Origin: Barthelona sp. PCE
Taxonomy: Eukaryota; Metamonada: BaSk clade
Direction: 5' to 3'
Assembly (NCBI GenBank): GCA_040285745.1
Contig: JAUFOR010000005.1
Coordinates: 682,001-746,000 of the forward strand
DNA length: 64,000 nt
Shown: positions 39,298-48,170 of the stretch, one piece after another
Layout of the letters: each line of letters opens with the position of its first letter
Numbering within the stretch: position 1 is the stretch's first letter
The notes under the pieces: model-generated
Database searches by the model: none
Told to the model about the DNA's origin: nothing
The model's input: the letters and a program-made list of their open reading frames with translations, nothing else
Made by a program: the position numbers and the translations under genes

Positions 39298-40065
39298 ATG
39301 AATTCGATCATATCATGGGCATGGGCAACAATTTTACTACTGTTTGTAGTAAGTAACGCACAATTTGTTAGGCCAACAAATAAGAGCTACATAGTTGGAG
39401 ACTCAATTCCTCTCATTTTTTTTGCACACCCTGATGGTCCCAATACAGAGTGTCAGTGTGAAATCAATCATCGTAACAAACATTCAATATACTCATCACA
39501 AAGCAGTTTGTGTATGACTACAATTTTTTTCGAGGATAGTGGACAGTATGTCTTTAATTGTAAGGGTCATGAGCGCATCCTTCATGTTTATAATCGAGAA
39601 AGCCCCATAATTGATGTTAATTTCGCTGGGTATGATGCTGGAATGAGGCAGCTCATTTTTCACTTATATTCAAATATTTACCTCAGTAATGCCACTATTG
39701 AGCTTTATGACGTATCTTCACTTCAATCAATATCGGTAAAGGATCTTTCAAGCGCATTCATTGAGAACAGCACCCCTGTCAACATACAAAATTCAATAAT
39801 GGTGACAATTTCTTCACAAAACGAAACAAACCTGTTTAGGTTTGCTCTAAAGGGGAATGCTTTCGATAAACAGGTACAGTACACATCACACCTTTTCAGA
39901 CTGCGGCATTTACCCAGAAAACCAACTCCAAACAATGTACCAATTTTTGAAATATTTTTTGGTGTATTTATTACATTCATTGTTCTTTTTATCACCGTTT
40001 ATATTAAGCAAAAACTCAACATGCGCAAAGTGAATCGTTATGCAACGATATCTAGTCCTAAGTAA
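39298..40065 (+). CDS. Small type I membrane protein, possible Ig-like ectodomain
   Basis: I choose the ATG at 39298 because it opens directly into a signal peptide (MNSIISWAWATILLLFVV then SNAQ); in-frame ATGs at 39157 and 39220 would add about 26-47 residues ahead of it. The 255-residue product has an ectodomain with four cysteines in its first third, several NxS/T sequons, a C-terminal transmembrane helix (FEIFFGVFITFIVLFITVYI) and a short basic tail. The stretch FFEDSGQYVFNC resembles the DxGxYxC corner of immunoglobulin folds, though the Tyr-Cys spacing is longer than standard. No orthologue is recognised. The stop overlaps TAAATAG. Confidence 0.65.
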   Translation: MNSIISWAWATILLLFVVSNAQFVRPTNKSYIVGDSIPLIFFAHPDGPNTECQCEINHRNKHSIYSSQSSLCMTTIFFEDSGQYVFNCKGHERILHVYNRESPIIDVNFAGYDAGMRQLIFHLYSNIYLSNATIELYDVSSLQSISVKDLSSAFIENSTPVNIQNSIMVTISSQNETNLFRFALKGNAFDKQVQYTSHLFRLRHLPRKPTPNNVPIFEIFFGVFITFIVLFITVYIKQKLNMRKVNRYATISSPK

Positions 40066-40411
40066 ATAGCTCATATTTGTTCTTCTGTAAAAACAATGAT
40101 TCTCCTCAATATTACATTTTCTCTCATGTTTTAGAGTGTTTTGTGGCTAATGTTGGGCTAAACAAAGAAGGATCCAATGGGCGTAAAAAGAAATCTTGCA
40201 TATCTTTTTGATTCTCCACTTTACACTTCAAAAATTTTAATAAAACTACAATTACCGTGTGCCAAAATGATACTTATACCACATGATGTTCTCCAATAAT
40301 CTGAAAATATTGTAAGCATGATTTGCAAAATCTAACCTCATTCGACAGCTTTTTAGCTTTTTTTTAGTTGGTTCAATTCGTTAATTATATAAATATACAC
40401 CTTTAAACATT
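40066..40411. other. Spacer upstream of glutamine synthetase III
   Basis: This AT-rich spacer is presumably the promoter of the glutamine synthetase gene. A TATATAAATA run at 40386-40395 lies only about 17 bases before the ATG, so if it is a TATA-like element the 5' leader would be extremely short. No RNA gene was recognised. Confidence 0.4.
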
Positions 40412-42478
40412 ATGAAATCATCATTAGCATCAGCAGAGAAGAATTTCGTAAAGCAATTCGGACGAATGACATTTACATACAATGACATCAAGAACAGTGT
40501 CAGTGGCTCGGTGTTTCGCGAGTATGCACGTGCATTTCAGGCAGGTGAACCAAATTTGTCCGATGATGCTCTTGAAGCAATCACAAATGCCGTTTTAGAA
40601 TGGAGCCTGAAAAAGGGAGTCACACACTTTGCCCACTATTTCCACCCCCTTAACTCCACAACAGCAGAGAAACATGATTCTTTCTGGTCTGTTCACAATG
40701 GTAAGCTTATCCGAGAATTTAGCGCAAACGAGATCATCCGTGGTGAGCCTGACGCCAGCTCCCTTCCCTCTGGCGGCCTCCGGTCCACCTTTGAGGCCCG
40801 TGGCTATACCTCTTGGGATATCACGTGCCCTTTCTTCATCAAGAGATCGGGTAATACTAACACACTTTTCATCCCGTCCACCTTCGTCAGTGTCAACGGT
40901 GAGAGTCTTGATTTTAAGACTCCACTGGTACGCAGTGCACGTGCCATTGATACATCTGCAATGAACTTCTTAAGCCATTTTTCCGGATTTGGAGATGTTG
41001 AACGTGTGTTTTCGACATGCGGTGCTGAGCAAGAGTACTTTTTACTCGATAAAAGTGAAGTCGATAAAAGAATCGACCTGAAGCTCCTCAATAGAGCCCT
41101 CTTTGGCAAGAAAACTGAGCGCGGACAGATTTTTGAGGACCACTACTTCAGCAAACTTAGCGATGGCATTTCAAATTTCATGAGCGATATGAACAGGGAG
41201 CTATGGGAATTAGGTATTCCCTCCAAGACTCAACACGCTGAAGTCGCTGTTTGTCAGTTCGAGATGGCACCACACTTTGTCGAGACCACCCTAGCATGTG
41301 AACAGAATCAGCTCATTAAAGAGACGATGTGCAAGGTAGCACTACGCCACAATTACTTCTGTTCACTCCATGAGAAGCCCTTCTTGTCGCTGAACGGTTC
41401 CGCCGCACACATCAACTATTCCCTCTGTACGGACACCGGTGTCAACTTCCTGTCAAAGAAGAACATGCCTCTTTTCCTGGCAACTGTCGCATGTTTCCTT
41501 CGTACGGTCCACGAATACGCTGGCATGCTCCGTGCAACTGTCTCTTCACCTTCAAACGATCTGAGACTGGGCGCCAACGAGGCACCCCCCGCCATCATCT
41601 CCGTCTTCTTGGGTGAACCTCTCACTAGTATGCTTGAGATGCTTGACAGTGACTGTCCCAGCAAGGAGCTCGAGCGCCCCATCCCTGAGCAGATCAGTGA
41701 TCGAAACAGAACTTCCCCATTTGCCTTCACTGGGGCCAAATTTGAATTTCGAATGTGCGGATCAGAGACACCTATTGCAAACCCATGCTCTGTTCTGAAC
41801 ACAGCAATGGCCGAGGCATTTGATGCATTCAGTGAGGAGTTGAACGTTGTCAAGGCTGCTAACCGTCGTGCTAAGGATACTGATTTAATTTTGAAATTAA
41901 CCAACACCTGGTTCAAACGCTACGAATCCATTGTATTCAACGGAGACAACTACACTGAAGAGTGGCATGCTGAAGCCGAACAGAGAGGATTACCAAATCT
42001 TCGCACAACTGTGGATGCGTACGAGCGATACATGGATGAAAAGAACGTCCAGTTAATGAGCAAATATGACGTTCTTTCAAAAGCTGAAATGGAGAGCCGT
42101 CGTGAAATCGCCCTTGACCACTACAAAAAAATTGTCCTGCTTGAGAAATCAGTCATGGAGTCTACATTGAACCAATCTATCATCCCTTCCGCTATTCGTG
42201 CCCAGTCTTTCTTTGCTAATTCAATTCACAGTCTTGAAGAAATCGGCATCACTGCTGAGCTACAAAAAGAGAATCTCAAGGTATTTGTTGGACACGTCAA
42301 CAAGCTCATCGAATACAAGGGTGAACTCGAGGATATGGACACAAACGTTGATTCCTTCATTTGCATGGAGAAGATTCGTCCTTTTATTGGTGAAATTGGC
42401 GAACTTGTTTCAGTTATTGAGGGTCTTGCTCCATCTCATTGCTGGGAACTTCCCACTCACACCGATATCCTTTACTAG
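40412..42478 (+). CDS. glnN: Glutamine synthetase type III
   Basis: The 688-residue product has the length and motif set of the GSIII family rather than the shorter GSI or GSII. Visible landmarks include EIIRGEPDASSLPSGGLRST, ARGYTSWDITCPFF, the metal/glutamate-binding block CGAEQEYFLLD, the AEVAVCQFEMAPHF segment, NGSAAHINYSL and RLGANEAPPAIISVFLGE. The enzyme condenses glutamate and ammonia to glutamine using ATP and works as a dodecamer in characterised members. GSIII is common in bacteria and is found in a scattered set of protists, including diatoms, haptophytes and Dictyostelium. No targeting peptide is visible, so it should be cytosolic. Codon use matches neighbours, so any transfer would be old. 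Confidence 0.95.
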   Translation: MKSSLASAEKNFVKQFGRMTFTYNDIKNSVSGSVFREYARAFQAGEPNLSDDALEAITNAVLEWSLKKGVTHFAHYFHPLNSTTAEKHDSFWSVHNGKLIREFSANEIIRGEPDASSLPSGGLRSTFEARGYTSWDITCPFFIKRSGNTNTLFIPSTFVSVNGESLDFKTPLVRSARAIDTSAMNFLSHFSGFGDVERVFSTCGAEQEYFLLDKSEVDKRIDLKLLNRALFGKKTERGQIFEDHYFSKLSDGISNFMSDMNRELWELGIPSKTQHAEVAVCQFEMAPHFVETTLACEQNQLIKETMCKVALRHNYFCSLHEKPFLSLNGSAAHINYSLCTDTGVNFLSKKNMPLFLATVACFLRTVHEYAGMLRATVSSPSNDLRLGANEAPPAIISVFLGEPLTSMLEMLDSDCPSKELERPIPEQISDRNRTSPFAFTGAKFEFRMCGSETPIANPCSVLNTAMAEAFDAFSEELNVVKAANRRAKDTDLILKLTNTWFKRYESIVFNGDNYTEEWHAEAEQRGLPNLRTTVDAYERYMDEKNVQLMSKYDVLSKAEMESRREIALDHYKKIVLLEKSVMESTLNQSIIPSAIRAQSFFANSIHSLEEIGITAELQKENLKVFVGHVNKLIEYKGELEDMDTNVDSFICMEKIRPFIGEIGELVSVIEGLAPSHCWELPTHTDILY

Positions 42479-42667
42479 CACATTCATACTGACTGTAAAT
42501 ACATGATGTTTGAAAAATTTTTTTGAATTTGTATCTTAAATGACACAACGCTATCTTTCGTTCATTCATGTACGCATTGGTCTTTTAATTGGCTTTATGA
42601 GTTTAACTCAGCGCTATTACTAATTTCATTTGTATTTCAAAAATTCAAGCTTATCACACAAATTTGT

Positions 42668-44092
42668 ATGGGTTCCTTTTGTTCAAGGACGCAGGAGCCC
42701 GAAGTTTTCACTCAAGAAATGTCAATTTCTCAATATTTAGAGCAAATGGCGGATAGTTGTTCGAAAGAGCTCTTCACCGAAGCATACTCCTATCTCACTG
42801 TATTTTTCTCGACTGAAATGGACAGCGAACGATATAAGGGTGTTGAAGTTTTAAAAAAAGTTGTTTATGGTCAAATTGATGGATCTAAACTAATTTTAGA
42901 TCAACCACTACCTCAAAATGGGCTTCTTGCTGCTGTTTATGTGGCACTTCTTGCTGAGAATATAAAAACCCTGGTGATAATCGATCAGAGCCTTCCAAAA
43001 ACGGAAACTGAAATGATATTCCAAGCCTTAAAAAAGTATAACAATCTTGAAGGTTTAGTTTTTGATGATTGTGACATCTTCGACGATGTTATTGCAAGCT
43101 CTCTCATTGAGTTTATTGATCATGTTAATCGTGTTGTTTCCTTTGCTGAACGGCAAAAATTTGTTGAATCATACTCAACGTCTACACCACCTTCTAACAG
43201 CCAAATTGTGGAGCAGAATCCAATGTTGAGCACGTGGTCTTCATCTGTGACATTAACACCAGATGAACCACAAGAAAAAAAAATAGTGTGTAGTCTTAAA
43301 GAGCTTCAAATTCTAAGCCACTGTATGAGTAATCGTGCGATGACAGGCCTATATTATGCTGTGTCGGAGATGCCTGTTGAGGTCCTACATATCCAAGACA
43401 ATCTGAAGTTGAACAGTCCCGAGTACTTAAACGAAAAAGAACACTATTGTGATTCGAACCTGGGTTCCTCACTGTATACTGCTAATGTGACACTTCTTAA
43501 CAGTTGGATTCGGTTCATTACCAACCAAGGAAGTGTGATTCGAGAGATCACTTTCCCAGAAGTGCTTACTGAACAGATGTGGGAGACACTGAGGATTACC
43601 TTCAACAATATCCTTTCTAAATCGTACGTCCTGAACCGGCTGGTAATGTGCATAGCAACTGAGGCCAGTCACCTCTGTTATCATCTTGTGCAGTACTTCA
43701 AATCACACCTAAATATATCAGTGCACATTGCAACCTACGATCTCTCATATATTGGATTTGAGACACATAGGAGCGTATATACAAACTTTAGTGATTCATT
43801 AACCGATTCATCCGCGATTGACAGTGATTTTACCACAAATTCACGTATCGGCAGTGATTCAATTCAGATGGCTCTTAATACCGTCGAAGAATTTCCAGAT
43901 GAAATAATGGAGTTACCAGTATCAGAGACAACAAACACAAGCGTAAATAACTCGCGATCGACAACACCACACATTGTTGGTAATCGGACTCCACAAAGAA
44001 TCTTGTTAGATAATCTTAAGGTTCATGTAGATGAATATACAACACCCCCACATAGCCCACTGGTAGATCACCCACCACCATCATTAATGTAA
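42668..44092 (+). CDS. Unknown protein with a probable myristoylation/palmitoylation start
   Basis: The 474-residue product starts MGSFCSRTQ, which has the Gly2, Ser3 and Cys5 pattern seen in dually acylated membrane-anchored proteins. The first 280 residues contain leucine-rich segments (NNLEGLVFDDCDIFDDV, TLVIIDQSL) that may be divergent leucine-rich repeats; the last 100 residues are serine/threonine- and proline-rich and look disordered, ending in a PPHSPLVDHPPPS motif that could bind SH3- or WW-type domains. No catalytic motif is visible. It sits between glutamine synthetase III and the RING protein, all on the plus strand. The function is unknown; membrane association is inferred from the N-terminus only. 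Confidence 0.68.
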   Translation: MGSFCSRTQEPEVFTQEMSISQYLEQMADSCSKELFTEAYSYLTVFFSTEMDSERYKGVEVLKKVVYGQIDGSKLILDQPLPQNGLLAAVYVALLAENIKTLVIIDQSLPKTETEMIFQALKKYNNLEGLVFDDCDIFDDVIASSLIEFIDHVNRVVSFAERQKFVESYSTSTPPSNSQIVEQNPMLSTWSSSVTLTPDEPQEKKIVCSLKELQILSHCMSNRAMTGLYYAVSEMPVEVLHIQDNLKLNSPEYLNEKEHYCDSNLGSSLYTANVTLLNSWIRFITNQGSVIREITFPEVLTEQMWETLRITFNNILSKSYVLNRLVMCIATEASHLCYHLVQYFKSHLNISVHIATYDLSYIGFETHRSVYTNFSDSLTDSSAIDSDFTTNSRIGSDSIQMALNTVEEFPDEIMELPVSETTNTSVNNSRSTTPHIVGNRTPQRILLDNLKVHVDEYTTPPHSPLVDHPPPSLM

Positions 44093-44170
44093 TTGCTTTT
44101 TTTATATAACTAAAAAGATGTAAAAGTATTTCATTATTCAACCTTCTTGTATTTGGGGCCAAAATGTTTG

Positions 44171-45052
44171 ATGGATAATAAGGAAGAATTGCTTGCGCGT
44201 CTGGAAAGAGTACGCAATTCCTGGTTTGACGAAGCAAAAAAAGATTTCCAAGGGGATCCTTCTGTTTTGGATAGTTTGATACCTGAAACCAGGATTACGC
44301 GTGAGGAGTTGGAGGGTATTGCTGATCGATATGATTCACAGCGCGATTCTCAAGTAAGGATTGAGAAGAATGTGCAGGACACAGTAGTTTCCCCATTAGT
44401 ACTTAGTGAAAGCAAGCCAAGTACTGCTAAACGCACCGAAGAGTCGTTTTTCTGCCCTGTATGTCGTTCAAATTATGAAGAAGTGAAGCCACATGTTCCT
44501 GTTGTTTTGTTTCCGTGTGGACACACAATCTGTGAATTTTGTGCTAATCAGGATGGACTGCGATCCCGATGCCCCATGTGTCGTGCTAAATTTAAGAATT
44601 TTGCACAAAACTACAGTTTACTTGCTTCCTTACGTATCCTCAATTCCAATTCTCAATTGAACAGCTTTGAGGCATCAAAACTGACTGAGTTTGAGAATAT
44701 ACGTGTCAGACTGCACGCACTGTTGGATGAACAGAAATATTTAGAGGATTCAAAATTTAATTTGAGAAGAAAGCTCACAAATGCGAACATGAAGAAGCAG
44801 GAATACTTGACTCAAAAATATGAATATCAACGGGAAATTGCTAGGTTACAAGGCCTGATGCACACAATAGACAACGAAGTTGACCATTTAGAAGGTACAG
44901 AGCAAACTTTAGAAAAGGAACTTGTTAAGGTTAACTCAAACGTACGCAGAATCACTCTTTCTTTGGACACTTTAAAAAGGGATAGAAAACGAGTAAGGAC
45001 ATTGTTAACAGAACTAATCCCTCATATAGAGAGTGATGAGGAGTATTTGTAA
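44171..45052 (+). CDS. RING-finger protein with C-terminal coiled coil
   Basis: The start is placed at the ATG at 44171, as the longer frame opens with TTG. The 293-residue product has a short helical N-terminus, then a C3HC4-type RING at about 93-137 (FCPVCRSNYEE, FPCGHTICEFC, RCPMCRAKF) and a long coiled coil to the C-terminus (LTEFENIRVRLHALLDEQ, KKQEYLTQKYEYQREIARL). This resembles TRIM-like or LON-less RING/coiled-coil E3 ligases, but without a B-box. E3 ubiquitin ligase activity is expected from the RING; the substrate is unknown. The stop lies in TTTGTAAATAG, so a TAAA overlaps it. Confidence 0.82.
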   Translation: MDNKEELLARLERVRNSWFDEAKKDFQGDPSVLDSLIPETRITREELEGIADRYDSQRDSQVRIEKNVQDTVVSPLVLSESKPSTAKRTEESFFCPVCRSNYEEVKPHVPVVLFPCGHTICEFCANQDGLRSRCPMCRAKFKNFAQNYSLLASLRILNSNSQLNSFEASKLTEFENIRVRLHALLDEQKYLEDSKFNLRRKLTNANMKKQEYLTQKYEYQREIARLQGLMHTIDNEVDHLEGTEQTLEKELVKVNSNVRRITLSLDTLKRDRKRVRTLLTELIPHIESDEEYL

Positions 45053-45205
45053 ATAGTAATTGCGTGCAATCACATCATTTATTAACTTTCTGAACAGAAC
45101 AGAAATACTTTATGTGATGAACAGCACATTAAGACAGTAGAACAATAATATATAAGTGTATTTCCTTTTTCTCCGCATCTCATTAGATCTGTATTTTCAC
45201 TTAAA

Positions 45206-45469
45206 ATGCCACCCCGTAAGAATAAGCCTAAGATTCCCGTCAGATGGAACCAACTTTCAGATGCTGATGTCGAATTGTACTTAAATACATTTAATTTGGA
45301 TTATGCAAAGGGGCTTTCGACAACATCTCACTTAAGAGTTGATGCGATTGAATCTCATTTTGAGCAGCAGATTGTCCAAGAACCAGAAATTGCAGTTCTT
45401 GAATTTATTACAAAAATTCAGCCCTCTCAAGTCAAGATGGAACATGTTCCTGACATCACACATAGTTAG
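45206..45469 (+). CDS. Small SAP30-like Sin3-binding protein
   Basis: The 87-residue product consists of a basic start (PPRKNKPKIPVRW) and one short domain. The pattern LSDADVELYLNTFNLDY then RVDAIESHFEQQIVQEPEI and VLEFITKI parallels the Sin3-binding domain of SAP30 (leucine-rich helix, then a helix ending in HF, then QxVxE and a closing helix). SAP30 subunits link histone deacetylases to Sin3. Full-length SAP30 proteins are longer and have an N-terminal zinc finger, which is absent here. An AT-rich ATATATAAG run lies about 55 bases upstream. The call rests on pattern similarity in a very short protein. Confidence 0.55.
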   Translation: MPPRKNKPKIPVRWNQLSDADVELYLNTFNLDYAKGLSTTSHLRVDAIESHFEQQIVQEPEIAVLEFITKIQPSQVKMEHVPDITHS

Positions 45470-45995
45470 CGCTCTGTTCAAATCGCCGTATTAGCTTCAC
45501 ATGCGATACATTAAATCTCATTTTTTCTATGGAGAGAGGTTTTTAATTTTGTTGATAATCACTCGTTCTAGTATAGCCCGGCAGATTTTGCCACTTTAAA
45601 AGACTGCAAATGAATTTCCGTAATCGTAGGAGGTTGTAAATTTACTTCGGAGTTAGACACTTGTACGGGAGTTGCGAGCTCCCTCGAGTGCTGTGCTTGC
45701 ACTGAGAATTGTTCTAGAGCCCTTTTTTTTAAAATAAAAAGGGGAGAAAGAAATGATGTAAGTACTCACAGAGTACAAGAGGGAAGACCGCGTGTCTACT
45801 CCTCAGTAGATTTACTCCTACGAAATAGCGTGTTATTCACAAGCGTGCCGTAAAAATGTACCTGCATTAACGGCAATCAGTTTTACGCTCAAACATCAGT
45901 TAAATGGCTAGCAAGTAGATAGCACTTTCTTAAAAACTTAGTGCCTTTAGTATTCAAGAAAATATCGCTTGCTTATCATATAAAAAACCTTCTCA
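45470..45995. other. Long spacer with clustered hairpins, candidate structured RNA
   Basis: The spacer between the SAP30-like gene and the multipass membrane protein contains five perfect short inverted repeats within about 210 bases: 45667-45671 with 45679-45683, 45687-45691 with 45699-45703, 45762-45767 with 45771-45776, 45795-45800 with 45805-45810 and 45847-45851 with 45870-45874. GC content is locally higher than in other spacers. I cannot match it to tRNA, snRNA, SRP RNA or RNase P. The strand is unknown. The last 100 bases contain CATATAAAAAA just before the next start. Confidence 0.3.
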
Positions 45996-48149
45996 ATGCA
46001 GCTGCATTGGCTGCTGTATATCACTCTTCTGGCATTTGTTCCTTTTGCATGGTGTAACTCTTTAGATTTTGTTGACTGCAGAATGAGCACAAACAACTTT
46101 GAAAAGTTTAGTTTAAAAACGTACAGAGATTATGGAAAGCACATTGACTGGTTCAAACTCGGGTTTTTTGCCTTCACAGTTAATGAAAATTGCACATCAC
46201 ATTCTCTGTGCTTGGTTGATGCAGAGCTAAATATAATTTCACACGTTTACGAAAACAGGACCCTCAGAGCGTATCACACGATGAATATCGGTCTCCATGC
46301 GGATGGCCAAGCAACTGTATATCCAATTTTGAGGCTGTATTCAAAAAATGGATGCGAATTTTTATTACTGGAACCTTATCACTATTACAATGGTTGGCCT
46401 TTCTTTTTACTTCGCATTCTTTTCTTTAGTTTTCTTTCATTCATTATTGTATGGTTTAGTCGATCAAAAATGAAGAAGGCAATTGCGTTTTCCAAAACAA
46501 TTAAGCGTATAATGACATTCATCTCTCGTTTCATATATCAGCTTTTAGACCACTTCCTCTTGCTTAGTCTGTTACAAGTTTTAGTAATGAATTTTGCGAG
46601 AATATTTGTTGATCACACTGGAATACTTCCCATCACCATAGTTATTTCCAAGTTCTTTGATAACCTCCCATTCTTCCCACGTGCAATACTACGAATCTTT
46701 TCTATCGCTTCATATTGGATTTTTACTGCTTTTTTGCGAATTGAAGAGGGGACGCGTCTCACGGCTGGATTGTGTTGGGAGTCTTTTTTGGGCTTCTACG
46801 GCACCTTGCTCATATCGTTGCTGATTGCTCCGTTCATAATATATGCGCTCTATGCCTATATGATGCGTTTTGTCCTTCCGTTCGTCGATCGAGGTTTCTT
46901 CAATATTATACATCTGTTTGTCTGTCGCTCATTGTGCCTTGCACATGTAGGTTTCATAATGGGTATTATAGCACTGGCTTCAAGTATGACACAAACAATT
47001 TTTGGTGTGATAATTTCCATATTAAGCGCTCTCTTATCATTTGTTTGGATACGGAGCGCAACCCTTCATTTAAAAAACACCAAGCCTATTTCAGCGCTGG
47101 ATCGCGAGTTTTTTGTTCGATTTTACATGGATTACACAAAGGGAAATGGAAGTGGTGAAGATATTATTTCACGTTATGAGAATATTGTCTCAATTCTATT
47201 CATGATGAGCGACATCCCCAATGAAGACTTTGTCAGTATGTTGATGAAGGACAGGGTGTACGACCGTATGAAAATGAGCGAAGGCTTTGGACGATTTGTT
47301 CTCAACCACCTGGGAATTTGGACCGAGCCCCAAGACAATTTGATCGTCTACCTTATATCACTGCGCACCAAGGGGATCAACAAGGTCTTCAACGGTATTG
47401 TGATGCGTGCTTTCTTCGAGCAACAAGTGATGTTCATGTCTGTTCTGTACCTGTTATTCCCGTTTTCTCCAATAATGTTAATGCATATCCTTGCATGCCG
47501 ACTGAATGCTGCCCCTATATATTTCAATCTTAACTTCGGTGGTCATTTGTCGCAGAAATACAATAAGGTATTCAATGCAAACCCAAGAAGATATGTTTTA
47601 TCAGTGCTGAAGTTTCTTTTTGAATTCTTTTTGATGGGGCATGCAGCCTTGGACCACTTTTCTCATTGGATAGGTCTCTATATAGTCATCATCATCATCG
47701 AGACAATTTTTGATATTGCTCGCTCTACAACCGATCGAACCTCCCTTAAATTGTTCGAAGAGCAACCTAAAGCCATTGAAAAACAAGCGTTCAGTAGAGA
47801 AACTTCTTCTGATAGCGGACTTGTTAGTGCAAACAGTGATTATTGTGGTATCGATGGTGGCAGTCTACAAGGTTCTCCGATCGGCCCAGAACTCAACTTT
47901 TTGGAAACTGAATCCGTCCACACGTTTGATTTTGATGAGAGTGAGGAAGAGGACAGACCATTTTCTTTCGAAATCGTCCATTCCAATTTTCTATCCAATA
48001 GAATAAGTAATGATTTGAATGATGGAACGAATGAGCAGTGGATACATGAAGAACCAGTCTGTGCAATTAATAACGCCAAGAATGGAACTGTAATCTCTTT
48101 TGATGCTTTCGAACTGGATGAAAATGATTACAGTGACAGCTATGGTTGA
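45996..48149 (+). CDS. Multipass membrane protein of unknown function
   Basis: The 717-residue product starts with a signal peptide (MQLHWLLYITLLAFVPFAWC), has a luminal or extracellular segment of about 115 residues with cysteines and sequons, and then about eight to ten hydrophobic helices between residues 130 and 580. A long acidic cytoplasmic tail closes the protein (FDFDESEEEDRPFSF, ELDENDYSDSYG). The architecture is reminiscent of channel-like or GPCR-like proteins, but I see no pore or ligand motif and assign no family. It is convergent with the Pfs2/WDR33 gene, with 21 bases between the stop codons. Confidence 0.75.
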   Translation: MQLHWLLYITLLAFVPFAWCNSLDFVDCRMSTNNFEKFSLKTYRDYGKHIDWFKLGFFAFTVNENCTSHSLCLVDAELNIISHVYENRTLRAYHTMNIGLHADGQATVYPILRLYSKNGCEFLLLEPYHYYNGWPFFLLRILFFSFLSFIIVWFSRSKMKKAIAFSKTIKRIMTFISRFIYQLLDHFLLLSLLQVLVMNFARIFVDHTGILPITIVISKFFDNLPFFPRAILRIFSIASYWIFTAFLRIEEGTRLTAGLCWESFLGFYGTLLISLLIAPFIIYALYAYMMRFVLPFVDRGFFNIIHLFVCRSLCLAHVGFIMGIIALASSMTQTIFGVIISILSALLSFVWIRSATLHLKNTKPISALDREFFVRFYMDYTKGNGSGEDIISRYENIVSILFMMSDIPNEDFVSMLMKDRVYDRMKMSEGFGRFVLNHLGIWTEPQDNLIVYLISLRTKGINKVFNGIVMRAFFEQQVMFMSVLYLLFPFSPIMLMHILACRLNAAPIYFNLNFGGHLSQKYNKVFNANPRRYVLSVLKFLFEFFLMGHAALDHFSHWIGLYIVIIIIETIFDIARSTTDRTSLKLFEEQPKAIEKQAFSRETSSDSGLVSANSDYCGIDGGSLQGSPIGPELNFLETESVHTFDFDESEEEDRPFSFEIVHSNFLSNRISNDLNDGTNEQWIHEEPVCAINNAKNGTVISFDAFELDENDYSDSYG

Positions 48150-48170
48150 TCCCAACTATTTTGATGTTTA

